A program made the position numbers and the translations under genes. Positions 7,822-15,030 of a stretch of DNA of 64,000 bases are shown one piece after another. The notes beneath the pieces were generated by a model. It saw only the letters and a list, made by a program, of their open reading frames with translations, was not told where the DNA came from and searched no databases. The DNA is from Acidovorax sp. A79 (GTDB lineage Bacteria > Pseudomonadota > Gammaproteobacteria > Burkholderiales > Burkholderiaceae_C). The stretch is taken from assembly GCF_041154505.1 (NCBI RefSeq), contig NZ_AP028672.1, forward strand, positions 1,811,001 through 1,875,000, in the 5' to 3' direction. Position 1 is the stretch's first letter. Each line of letters starts with the position of its first letter.

Positions 7822-8205
7822 ATGTCCCTTTCCACCATTCGCTTTGCCGACCTGCCCGCCATGGGCCAACCCCTGGAGGGCGGCACCTTCGCAGGCATCA
7901 CCACCCATGCAGACGGCAAGCACTACGCAGAGGTCCTGCTGTCCGACCAGGGCAGCGACCTCAACCACCAGCAGGCCGTGGACTGGGCTGCAGGCCTGGG
8001 CGCCGCCCTGCCCACCCGCCCCATTGCCGCCCTGCTGTTCGCCAACGTGAAGGCCCTGCTGCGCCCCGGCTGGCACTGGCTGCAGGAGACCGAAGGCGCC
8101 TCCTACGCCTGGTATTGCTACTTCGGCAACGGCACCCAGCTCGACGACCACAAGAGCTACGAGGGCTCGGCTGTTGCCGTCCGCAGCATTCCCCTGAGTG
8201 CTTGA
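7822..8205 (+). CDS. DGR target protein 2
   Basis: This 127-residue protein is preceded by AGGAG ten bases upstream of ATG 7822. The N-terminal part (FADLPAMGQPLEGG, then SDLNHQQAVDWAAGLGAALP) diverges from the other targets. The C-terminal lectin-like end (WHWLQETEGASYAWYCYF) is shared. The variable segment YCYFGNGTQLDDH is encoded by VR2, and the protein stops eight codons after the constant AVAVRS motif. Together with target 3 it shows a minimal stand-alone lectin-type variable protein, with no tail-fibre or membrane-anchor domain. Confidence 0.87.
   Translation: MSLSTIRFADLPAMGQPLEGGTFAGITTHADGKHYAEVLLSDQGSDLNHQQAVDWAAGLGAALPTRPIAALLFANVKALLRPGWHWLQETEGASYAWYCYFGNGTQLDDHKSYEGSAVAVRSIPLSA
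8097..8187 (+). repeat. DGR variable repeat VR2
   Basis: This sequence aligns without gaps to the template. Nine adenine positions differ in the variable block, and one more differs at the 3' edge (AGA to AGC). No non-adenine differences occur inside the repeat. Confidence 0.92.
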
Positions 8206-8238
8206 GTCCTTCGGTCCTTTTTTCTTTTTGAGTCAACC

Positions 8239-8631
8239 ATGAACACAACCACCAACACCCACATCCAGCTGGCCGCAATCGCCATCGAACTGGCACCAAG
8301 CGAACGCTACTCCGGCACGGTGCTGGACGAAACCGGCCTCGTACTGCACCACCTCAGCCTGCTGCCAGCGCGCCCCGATGTGCGCAAGAACTGGGACGAC
8401 GCCAAGGCCTGGGCCACCAGCGTGGGCGGCGACCTGCCCAGCCCGCAAGAGCAGGCCTTGCTCTTCGCCAACTGCCGCGATGCGCTGCCCAAGGCCTGGT
8501 GCTGGTCGAACAAGACGCACGAGCAAGACGCCTCCTACGCCTGGGATTGCTACTTCAACTACGGCGACCAGGGCTACGGCCTCAAGAGCTACGAGGGCTC
8601 GGCTGTTGCCGTCCGCAGATTGATTCCTTAA
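8239..8631 (+). CDS. DGR target protein 3
   Basis: This 130-residue lectin-like protein is close to target 1 without its coiled-coil tail. Residues 54-96 are encoded by DNA almost identical to target 1 (three mismatches in 131 bases). The first 50 residues differ more. VR3 encodes SYAWDCYFNYGDQGYGL, and the protein ends just after AVAVRR. It lies 33 bases after target 2 and directly before avd, the position expected of the principal DGR target. No signal peptide is visible. Confidence 0.88.
   Translation: MNTTTNTHIQLAAIAIELAPSERYSGTVLDETGLVLHHLSLLPARPDVRKNWDDAKAWATSVGGDLPSPQEQALLFANCRDALPKAWCWSNKTHEQDASYAWDCYFNYGDQGYGLKSYEGSAVAVRRLIP
8529..8620 (+). repeat. DGR variable repeat VR3
   Basis: This 92-bp stretch is collinear with the template repeat. 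Ten differences occur, all at template adenines, including a CAC to CTC change that is not seen in VR1 or VR2. Confidence 0.93.
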
Positions 8632-8664
8632 ATCCTTCAACCCTTTGATTTGAGCCACCCACCC

Positions 8665-9027
8665 ATGGCCTTGCACACCAAATTGCCCATCTACCGCACA
8701 GGCCTGCAGCTGCTGGAGCTGGCCCACCGCGTGCAAGAGCAGATGCCGCGCGGCATGAAGCGCACCGTCGGCGAGAAGATCGCCCAGCACTGCACCGACA
8801 TCCTGGAGTTGATGGCGCTCGCCAATGCATCCCAGGACACGCGGGCGCACTACCTGCGCGAGCTGCTCAAGCACCAGCGCACGGTAGAGGTACTGTTGCG
8901 CGTCAGCTTTGATGCGCAACGCGTCTCGCCCAAGCTCTGGGCGCAGTCGGTGCAGATCCTGGGCAGCATCGGCGCGCAGGCCGGTGGGTGGCTCAAGACA
9001 GCCAAGAACAGGGCGCCAGCAGTATGA
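8665..9027 (+). CDS. avd: DGR accessory variability determinant (Avd)
   Basis: This 120-residue helical protein has the length, charge and phrases of Avd four-helix-bundle proteins (LPIYRTGLQLLELAHRVQE, GMKRTVGEKIAQHCTDILEL, SPKLWAQSVQILGSIGAQAG). In characterised DGRs, Avd forms a basic pentamer that binds the reverse transcriptase and the template RNA and is required for mutagenic homing. It lies between target 3 and the template repeat, the canonical order. Its TGA overlaps an ATG of the reverse-transcriptase frame (ATGA at 9024). An upstream TTG at 8650 is less likely as the start. Confidence 0.9.
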   Translation: MALHTKLPIYRTGLQLLELAHRVQEQMPRGMKRTVGEKIAQHCTDILELMALANASQDTRAHYLRELLKHQRTVEVLLRVSFDAQRVSPKLWAQSVQILGSIGAQAGGWLKTAKNRAPAV

Positions 9028-9314
9028 CGGTCAAGGCCCTCATGCCCGTGCGCACAGTGAATCTGGTCGCGCCGCTGGGCCACAAGCCCACCGACAGGCA
9101 CACCACGGATACGGCCGCGCCAGCGCGCGGTGCGTCCGGTGCAGCCACCCCGCTGATCGGCCACGGCCTTCGGCAGAGTGGCCTACATAGCGCGACGGTT
9201 GCGCCTCCTACGCCTGGAATTGCAACTTCAACAACGGCAACCAGAACAACAACCACAAGAGCTACGAGGGCTCGGCTGTTGCCGTCCGCAGATCCGCACC
9301 TGTTCGGCCTGCTG
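9000..9314 (+). ncRNA. Probable DGR template RNA region
   Basis: In the best-studied DGR the functional RNA runs from the 3' end of avd through TR and a spacer into the start of the reverse-transcriptase gene. The equivalent stretch here is about 9000-9314. The limits are inferred by analogy only; no promoter or processing site is visible. Confidence 0.4.
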
Positions 9315-10403
9315 GTGCAGGCCTGGCTTGATTGCCGCCGCCACAAGCGCAACAGCGCCAGCGCGCAGGCCTTCGAGGCCCAGGCCGAGCACAACCTGCT
9401 GCAGCTGCACGACGAACTGGCCAGCGGCACCTGGCAGCCAGGCCGCTCCATTTGCTTCGTCATCACCCGGCCCAAACCGCGTGAGGTGTGGGCCGCACGA
9501 TTTGATGACCGCATCGTGCACCACCTGCTCTACAACCACATCGCCCCGCGCTTCCATGCCCGTTTCACCGCCGATAGCTGCGCCTGCATCCCCGGCCGTG
9601 GCACGGCTTATGGGGCGCGCAGGCTAGAGGGGCAGGTGCGCAGCGCTACAGCCAATTGGAGCCGCCGCGCCTACTACCTCAAGTGCGACCTGGCCAACTT
9701 CTTCGTGAGCATCGACAAGGCCGTGCTGCTGGCCCAGCTGAAGCGCCAGGTACACGAGCCCTGGTGGATGTCGCTGGCCGAGGTCATCCTGATGCACGAC
9801 CCGCGCGGCAACGTAGAGGTGCACGGCACCGCCCGCGAACTGGCCCGGGTGCCTGCGTACAAGAGCCTGTTCAACGCGCCTGCAGACCATGGCCTGCCCA
9901 TTGGCAATTTAAGCAGTCAGTTCTTTGCCAACGTGCTGCTCGATGACCTGGACCAGTTCGCAAAGCACCGCCTGCGCGCACCGCACTACGTGCGCTATGT
10001 CGATGACTTCATTCTGTTGCACGAAAGCCCGCAGTGGCTCAACGCAGCGCACGCAGCCATCAGCGACAAGCTGGCCGGCCTGCACCTGGCCATGAACCCG
10101 CGCAAGACCATCCTGCAGCCCGCAGAGCGCGGCATTGACTTCGTGGGCCACGTCATCAAACCCTGGCGCCGCACCACCCGCCCGCGCACCCTGGCCACGG
10201 CACTGCAGCGCATCGAGCACATGGACCCCGCCGACACCTATGCGGCAGGCAACAGCTACCTGGGCCTGGTGCGCCAAGCCACCCACAGCCACAAAGAACG
10301 CGCCGCCCTCTGCCGCGCCCTGCTCAAGCGCGGGCATGCGGTCGAAGGCCTCCACCTCACCCAAGCATTTCGCAACAAGAAGGGAGCCAGCCATGGCAAC
10401 TGA
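9024..10403 (+). CDS. DGR reverse transcriptase
   Basis: The conserved reverse-transcriptase domains lie downstream of TR. They are CDLANFFVSID (motif with the first catalytic Asp), LPIGNLSSQFFANVLLDDLD (with the GxxxSQ signature of DGR enzymes instead of the QGxxxSP of group II introns), the active-site box YVDD at 9996-10007, and HLAMNPRKTILQPAERGIDF. No endonuclease or maturase domain follows. The enzyme copies the template RNA with adenine-specific errors, and the cDNA replaces VR. ATG 9024, in an ATGA overlap with avd, gives 459 residues but reads through TR in another frame. GTG 9315 gives 362 residues, nearer the usual size, and is a serious alternative start. Confidence 0.92.
   Translation: MTVKALMPVRTVNLVAPLGHKPTDRHTTDTAAPARGASGAATPLIGHGLRQSGLHSATVAPPTPGIATSTTATRTTTTRATRARLLPSADPHLFGLLVQAWLDCRRHKRNSASAQAFEAQAEHNLLQLHDELASGTWQPGRSICFVITRPKPREVWAARFDDRIVHHLLYNHIAPRFHARFTADSCACIPGRGTAYGARRLEGQVRSATANWSRRAYYLKCDLANFFVSIDKAVLLAQLKRQVHEPWWMSLAEVILMHDPRGNVEVHGTARELARVPAYKSLFNAPADHGLPIGNLSSQFFANVLLDDLDQFAKHRLRAPHYVRYVDDFILLHESPQWLNAAHAAISDKLAGLHLAMNPRKTILQPAERGIDFVGHVIKPWRRTTRPRTLATALQRIEHMDPADTYAAGNSYLGLVRQATHSHKERAALCRALLKRGHAVEGLHLTQAFRNKKGASHGN
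9202..9293 (+). repeat. DGR template repeat (TR)
   Basis: Read in the target-gene frame, this 92-bp repeat would encode SYAWNCNFNNGNQNNNHKS, with adenine-rich AAC/AAT codons wherever the targets vary. All substitutions between TR and the three VRs fall on template adenines, and the 3' constant end is identical. That asymmetry identifies this copy as the template. It lies between avd and the reverse-transcriptase core. Confidence 0.95.
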
Positions 10404-12741
10404 AGCACACGACACCGTTACCTACCCTCTGCCCACCCCGGGCGCAGGCCCCCAGATGCGCATGGTGGAGGTGGCCCTGATCGAGGAGAGCCTGACCAAC
10501 CCCCGCAAGTATTTCAACCAGGACAAGCTGGGCGAACTGGCCGACAGCATCAGGGCCAGCGGCGTGCACCAACCCATCTTGCTGCGCCCACTGCCAGGCA
10601 GCCGAGTGCCCGAGACCTTCGGCTTTCGCCGCAAAGACGCGCCCCTGCCCGCCTACGAACTAGTGGCCGGCGCCCGCCGCCTGCGCGCCTGCAAGCTCGC
10701 CAAGGTGGCCGAGGTGCCCGCCATGATCCGCGAGCTGACAGATGACCAGGCGCTGGAGATCCAGCTCATCGAGAACCTGCAGCGCGAGGACATGAGCGAG
10801 CTGGAGGAAGCCGAGGGCTACCGCGCCTTGATGGAGCACAGCCACCTGACCGTGGAACAGGTGGCAGAGAAGATCGGCAAGGGCGACAGCAAGAGCAAGG
10901 GCAAAAGCTATGTCTACGCCCGCCTCAAGCTGCTGGACCTATCCCCCGAGGCCACAAAGGCATTGCGCGAAGGCTTGATCGACGCCAGCCGCGCCCTGCG
11001 CATTGCCCGCATCCCAGACGCCAAGCTGCAGGCAAAGGCCCTGGCAGAGGCATCGCGGAAGAACTACCGCGGCGACCCCGCCATAGGCGTGCGCGAGTTT
11101 GAGGGCTGGCTGCAGCAAAACGTCATGCTGCGGCTGGACACCGCCCCATTCAACATCACCACCATCGATCTGGTGCCCGCCGCTGGCAGCTGCAAAGAAT
11201 GCCCAAAACGCACCGGCGCAAACCCTGACCTGTTCGCCGATGTGAACAGCCCAGACCTGTGCACCGACCCCGCGTGCTACCACGGCAAGGAAGCCGCCCA
11301 CAGCACCGCCCTGCGCGCCCAGGCCGAAGCCAAAGGCATGCGCGTGATCGAAGGCAAAGAGGCCAAGGGCATTGTCAAGCTGCAATCGTGGGACGGCCAC
11401 GGCAACACGCTTGACGGCTATAGCAGGCTGGACAGCATCCGGCACGATGTAACCCACGAGAAAGACCGCGCAACACTGCGCGAGCTGCTTGGCGACAAAG
11501 GCCCCCAGCCCGTACTGATCGAGCACCCCACCACCAAGGAGTTGATCGAGGCCGTGCCCACCGAAGAGGCCGAGGCAGTGCTGGTGCAGCGCGGCGTGCT
11601 CAAGACCACGATAAAGCAGATCAACCTGGAAGAGCGCATCAGCCAGCTCAAGCAGCAGTCTGCCCACCGCCAAGCCCGCGCCGCCGCCACCGCACTGCAA
11701 AGCGCGTTGACCCAAGCCGCCCTTAAATCGCCACAGCCCGCCAAAGTGCTGGCCGATGCCGAGCTGCTGCGTGAGTGGCTCAAGCTCAAGATCAAGGATC
11801 TGGACCAGGACGATCTGCACACGGTGTTCTCGCTGGAGACCATCGAAGACGAAAACTACCAGGACACCGAGGACCGCGCCACGGCCCGCATTGACCGCGC
11901 AGCTGACGGCGAGGTGCGCAACTACATGCTGGCCTGGGTGATCACCGAGAACGCCTACCGCTTCGGCGGCGACGACGGCATCCCCCTGGTGACAGCCGCA
12001 GCCCGCGCCCTGTGCATTGACGCACATGATGTAGAAGCCCAAGCCGTCGCCCGCGAAAAGGAGGAGCTGGCCGAGTCCATCGCCAACCTGCGCGCAGCCG
12101 CCAAAGCCCAGGCCAAACCCGCCAAGACTGCAGCTCCGAAGGGTGCTTCTACCCCTAACCCCGCTGCGCAAGCTACTACTACGCGCGCGGGAGACATGAC
12201 CAAAGGTACCAAGGGCAAAACCACCCCCGCTGCGCAGGCCCGCGCTACCGCGCCCAAGACCACGAAAGCCCAGGCCAGCGCCCAGATCGCGGCCGAGCTG
12301 GCGGCGCTGGAGGTCCATAGCCAGGCGCCTGCGGCGCAAGGCAACGAAGCACCGGCTGTCCCTATCGGGCAGCCGGTGGACACGGCGGTGCCCAAACTCA
12401 AGGCCGGCGCTGCTGCCAAGGCCCAGAACAAGGCGCCTGCGGCGCAGGGCAACGAAGCGCAGCCGCCCCTAGGGGGCGAGGCTGCGCCCGCTACCCCTGG
12501 CCAGGACGGTGCAGGCGCGAAGACAGGGGCCGCAGTGGATGGGGGCAGGCTTGCGCCCGATGTCAAAGTGAAGATCCTGCCCAACGCACGCGGCCCCAAG
12601 CAGGCCCCACACGTCGGCAAGGTGGGTCATATCGTGCGCGGCATCAATCCGCTGACGTGGGAGGTGTCCATTCCCCGCGAAAAGCGCTCCGTACCCTGGG
12701 TGGTGACCTTCCATGTGAGCGAGCTGGAGGTGGTGGAATGA
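10393..12741 (+). CDS. ParB/Spo0J-family protein with zinc-binding segment
   Basis: This 782-residue protein starts at ATG 10393, after AGGGA, and overlaps the end of the reverse-transcriptase gene. Residues about 15-140 form a ParB N-terminal (sulfiredoxin-like) domain with SLTNPRKYF, YELVAGARRLRACKLA and QLIENLQREDMS. A KorB/ParB HTH (LTVEQVAEKIG) follows. A four-Cys segment (CKECPKRTG, then CTDPACYHG) is a likely zinc site. The last 200 residues are an Ala/Pro/Lys-rich linker plus a short C-terminal module. Large ParB-like proteins are common in Burkholderiales prophages. No partner ParA is present, so replication or DNA-processing roles are as likely as partition. Confidence 0.82.
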   Translation: MATEAHDTVTYPLPTPGAGPQMRMVEVALIEESLTNPRKYFNQDKLGELADSIRASGVHQPILLRPLPGSRVPETFGFRRKDAPLPAYELVAGARRLRACKLAKVAEVPAMIRELTDDQALEIQLIENLQREDMSELEEAEGYRALMEHSHLTVEQVAEKIGKGDSKSKGKSYVYARLKLLDLSPEATKALREGLIDASRALRIARIPDAKLQAKALAEASRKNYRGDPAIGVREFEGWLQQNVMLRLDTAPFNITTIDLVPAAGSCKECPKRTGANPDLFADVNSPDLCTDPACYHGKEAAHSTALRAQAEAKGMRVIEGKEAKGIVKLQSWDGHGNTLDGYSRLDSIRHDVTHEKDRATLRELLGDKGPQPVLIEHPTTKELIEAVPTEEAEAVLVQRGVLKTTIKQINLEERISQLKQQSAHRQARAAATALQSALTQAALKSPQPAKVLADAELLREWLKLKIKDLDQDDLHTVFSLETIEDENYQDTEDRATARIDRAADGEVRNYMLAWVITENAYRFGGDDGIPLVTAAARALCIDAHDVEAQAVAREKEELAESIANLRAAAKAQAKPAKTAAPKGASTPNPAAQATTTRAGDMTKGTKGKTTPAAQARATAPKTTKAQASAQIAAELAALEVHSQAPAAQGNEAPAVPIGQPVDTAVPKLKAGAAAKAQNKAPAAQGNEAQPPLGGEAAPATPGQDGAGAKTGAAVDGGRLAPDVKVKILPNARGPKQAPHVGKVGHIVRGINPLTWEVSIPREKRSVPWVVTFHVSELEVVE

Positions 12742-13136
12742 TCAGCAAAGCCCTCAGCATCCGCCAGCCCTGGGCGTGGCTCATCACCATGGGCTACAAG
12801 CCCGTGGAAAACCGCACCTGGGAAACTCTCTGGCGCGGCCCCGTGGCCATCCACTCCAGTCAGGTGATGACACGCGCAGACTACGACGCCTGCGTGCTGT
12901 TCCTGATCAGCCACCCCGCCCTGCGCCACATCATGGAAGCACTGCCAGCGGCCGGAGATCTGCCACGCGGCGGCATCGTCGGCCGCGCGGAACTGGTGGC
13001 GTGCACACGTGCGCACGAATCCCCCTTCTTCACCGGCCCCTTCGGCCACGTGCTGCAGGGCGCCGAGCCCGTGCCCTTTCAGGCCTGCAAGGGCGCGCTG
13101 GGCTATTTTCGCCTGCCGCAGGGGGTGGTGCTGTGA
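12738..13136 (+). CDS. ASCH-domain protein
   Basis: The phrases ALSIRQPWAWLITMGYKPVE and NRTWETLWRGPVAIHSSQ at the N-terminus, and GGIVGRAELVACT later, are typical of stand-alone ASCH domains. ASCH is a PUA-like fold thought to bind RNA or modified bases. At 132 residues it is the usual length for the stand-alone form. It begins in an ATGA overlap with the ParB-like gene and ends in a GTGA overlap with the next gene, so it is co-translated in the early operon. Confidence 0.82.
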   Translation: MISKALSIRQPWAWLITMGYKPVENRTWETLWRGPVAIHSSQVMTRADYDACVLFLISHPALRHIMEALPAAGDLPRGGIVGRAELVACTRAHESPFFTGPFGHVLQGAEPVPFQACKGALGYFRLPQGVVL

Positions 13137-13471
13137 CCCTTCCCAAAGACATGGAGATCCTCAAGGCAGCAGCTGCTGCAGCTGGCTTGCGCATCAGCAA
13201 TTGGCGCTTAGCTGGCGGCGCCTATGTGACAAGCGCCACCAGGCGCGCGCCCTTCCGCTGGGACCCGGAGAACGACAGCGGTCAGGCATTGGAACTGGCA
13301 GCGCTGCTACGCATGCCCATCTGGTACGAAGAAAGCGCAGTCGTGGCCGATCAGCGCAAGTGCGGAGATCTGGGCTGGCGTGTGGAGTTCGGCCTGCATG
13401 ACGGGCACCGCGACAGGGCGACGCGCCAGGCCATCCTCAAAGCGGCAGCCAAACGAAAGGCGATGGCATGA
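13133..13471 (+). CDS. Hypothetical phage protein, 112 aa
   Basis: GTG 13133 overlaps the stop of the ASCH gene (GTGA); ATG 13151 is an alternative. The product is a mixed alpha/beta soluble protein (MEILKAAAAAAGLRISNWRL, then GDLGWRVEFGLHDGH) with no motif I recognise. It is overlapped at its end by the next gene (ATGA). Confidence 0.6.
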   Translation: MTLPKDMEILKAAAAAAGLRISNWRLAGGAYVTSATRRAPFRWDPENDSGQALELAALLRMPIWYEESAVVADQRKCGDLGWRVEFGLHDGHRDRATRQAILKAAAKRKAMA

Positions 13472-13728
13472 ACCCGACACAGCACCCTTCCAACAACCGC
13501 GTGCTGGGCGCGCCTGCTGGCTGGGATCACAGCCAGGCGCCGGTGCATGCGCTGGCCATCACTGACACGGTGCTGCAGGGCGCGCCATGCATTGCGTCCT
13601 TCTGGCGCCCCGACGCGGCCGAGCTGGCGGCCCTGAATGCAGGCGGCCTTGTCATGCTGCACGTCATCGGCCGCACCATGCCGCCCGTGGCCCTTGCAGT
13701 CACGGTTCCCGGAGGGCCCGCAGCATGA
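13468..13728 (+). CDS. Hypothetical phage protein, 86 aa
   Basis: The gene is held between two four-base overlaps, 13468-13471 and 13725-13728. The product contains no signal peptide; it has a predicted beta-rich centre (DTVLQGAPCIASFWRPDAAE). No family is recognised. Coupling in the operon is the main support. Confidence 0.6.
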   Translation: MNPTQHPSNNRVLGAPAGWDHSQAPVHALAITDTVLQGAPCIASFWRPDAAELAALNAGGLVMLHVIGRTMPPVALAVTVPGGPAA

Positions 13729-14225
13729 CCCACGGCCGCAAGAAACCCCGCATGGCCCGCATCAGCCCTAACCCGGTACTGCTTGAGCTCAAACAGGCCA
13801 CTAGGCTGACCCCGGCCGAAATCGCCGAGGTGATGAAACCCGCGCGCCAGTGCCTCAAGTTCGTGCGCGAGGGCGTTTCCACACAGATGCAGTTCGAGGT
13901 GCTGCAGTCCACCATGCTCATCGCCGAAGGCATCGAGCACAGCGGCATCGTGCGCGGCCTGGCAGACCACATCGCCAGCGCCCTGCAGGCCTGCAGCGCC
14001 ATCGAGGCCCGCGCCGTCACCTCGGGTGCATGGAAACAGACGGCCCTCCACTTCCAAGAGCTAGACGCCCTGGCCACCGCCGTGGACCTGCATGAATTCC
14101 AGCTCCAGCAGATCAGCGCGGGCGAGCTGCACCGCATCGTGAACCACATCAAGGCCCGCACCGCCAGCACCGGCGGCAACGTGGTACGCGTCTCCGAAAC
14201 CGACCTGGCCTTGATGGCTGCGTGA
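13725..14225 (+). CDS. Hypothetical helical phage protein, 166 aa
   Basis: The start ATG overlaps the upstream stop. After a basic N-terminus (HGRKKPRMARI) the protein is long-helical (LELKQATRLTPAEIAEVMKP). It is similar in style to small phage proteins of unknown function from Burkholderiales prophages. It could bind nucleic acid through the basic end; this is a guess from charge only. Confidence 0.6.
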   Translation: MTHGRKKPRMARISPNPVLLELKQATRLTPAEIAEVMKPARQCLKFVREGVSTQMQFEVLQSTMLIAEGIEHSGIVRGLADHIASALQACSAIEARAVTSGAWKQTALHFQELDALATAVDLHEFQLQQISAGELHRIVNHIKARTASTGGNVVRVSETDLALMAA

Positions 14226-14236
14226 AGGATCACCCC

Positions 14237-14737
14237 ATGACCACCCTCCTCCCCCAGGCCGACCGCATGATCCGCGACGCCGCTCAAAACCTCATCCACC
14301 TGGCCGCGCTCCATGGCGTTCTGCCCACGCTCGAAACCCAGCCGCGCCAGCCCCTGGCCATGGGCAACCACGGCTTGCGCCTCACCCTGCGCCCCGTGCG
14401 CCACCCCGACCCCGCAGCGGCCGACAAATGCCGCGCCCCGCACGTGCTGGAGAAGCTCAGTTACCACGAGGGCGCCCGCTACGACATGAGCCTGGAGGAG
14501 TGCCTGAGCCTCTTGGCCGACGGCTGGAAAGAGACGCCAGGCCGCTCCTACACGCAGCTGGTGCTGCAGCTCACCGAGTTGCTCGCGGCCGCGCCGGCTC
14601 AGCCCTACTGTTGGAGCGATTGCAACGCTTACACCAAGGGTATCGAGGGCGAGCTGCAGGCCTTGCGCAAGAAGGTGGCCACGTATGAAGCAAGAGATGC
14701 ATTGGGATTGATCCCAGCCACCGGAGTTAAGCCATGA
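14237..14737 (+). CDS. Hypothetical phage protein, 166 aa
   Basis: ATG 14237 has AAGGA about ten bases upstream; a GTG at 14222 overlaps the previous stop and is a possible longer start. The N-terminal helix (ADRMIRDAAQNLIHLAALHG) is followed by a region rich in Tyr and Glu and a C-terminal coiled segment (GIEGELQALRKKVATYEARD). No family is recognised. The stop overlaps the next start. Confidence 0.58.
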   Translation: MTTLLPQADRMIRDAAQNLIHLAALHGVLPTLETQPRQPLAMGNHGLRLTLRPVRHPDPAAADKCRAPHVLEKLSYHEGARYDMSLEECLSLLADGWKETPGRSYTQLVLQLTELLAAAPAQPYCWSDCNAYTKGIEGELQALRKKVATYEARDALGLIPATGVKP

Positions 14738-15030
14738 GCTACTGGCAAGGCAACGGAAAAGCTGCAGGGTACAGCCGAGAGGTAGAGGCGGCACTCAATG
14801 CCGTGCGAGCCGCCGAATCGGCGCTACTGGCGACTATGCAAGCTGCGTATCCCAAAGACAGCGTCGTGCGAGTGGTTCACTACCGTGGGCAGTTCTTTGG
14901 CACCGTCCTTGGTCACGACACCACAGGCACGAGGATCTGCGTGCGAAACAACCACACGGGCAAGACCAGCAAGTGGTGGGCGGCACACGTGGAAGTGTTG
15001 AATCTCGCACAGCATGAGGAGTCCACCTGA
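14734..15030 (+). CDS. Hypothetical phage protein, 98 aa
   Basis: The gene begins in an ATGA overlap and ends in a TGATG overlap with the DUF4031 gene. Residues about 42-75 (VVRVVHYRGQFFGTVLGHDT, then CVRNNHTGKTSKWW) look like a small SH3-like beta barrel. That is a visual impression, not a family match. No signal peptide is seen. Confidence 0.58.
   Translation: MSYWQGNGKAAGYSREVEAALNAVRAAESALLATMQAAYPKDSVVRVVHYRGQFFGTVLGHDTTGTRICVRNNHTGKTSKWWAAHVEVLNLAQHEEST

Noticed and set aside
9024..10403. Group II intron or retron reverse transcriptase
   Set aside because: There is no maturase/endonuclease domain and no intron RNA structure or msr/msd region. The GxxxSQ signature, avd and template/variable repeats identify a DGR.
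10393..12741. Plasmid partition system
   Set aside because: No ParA gene or parS-like array is visible, and the gene is embedded in a prophage early operon.
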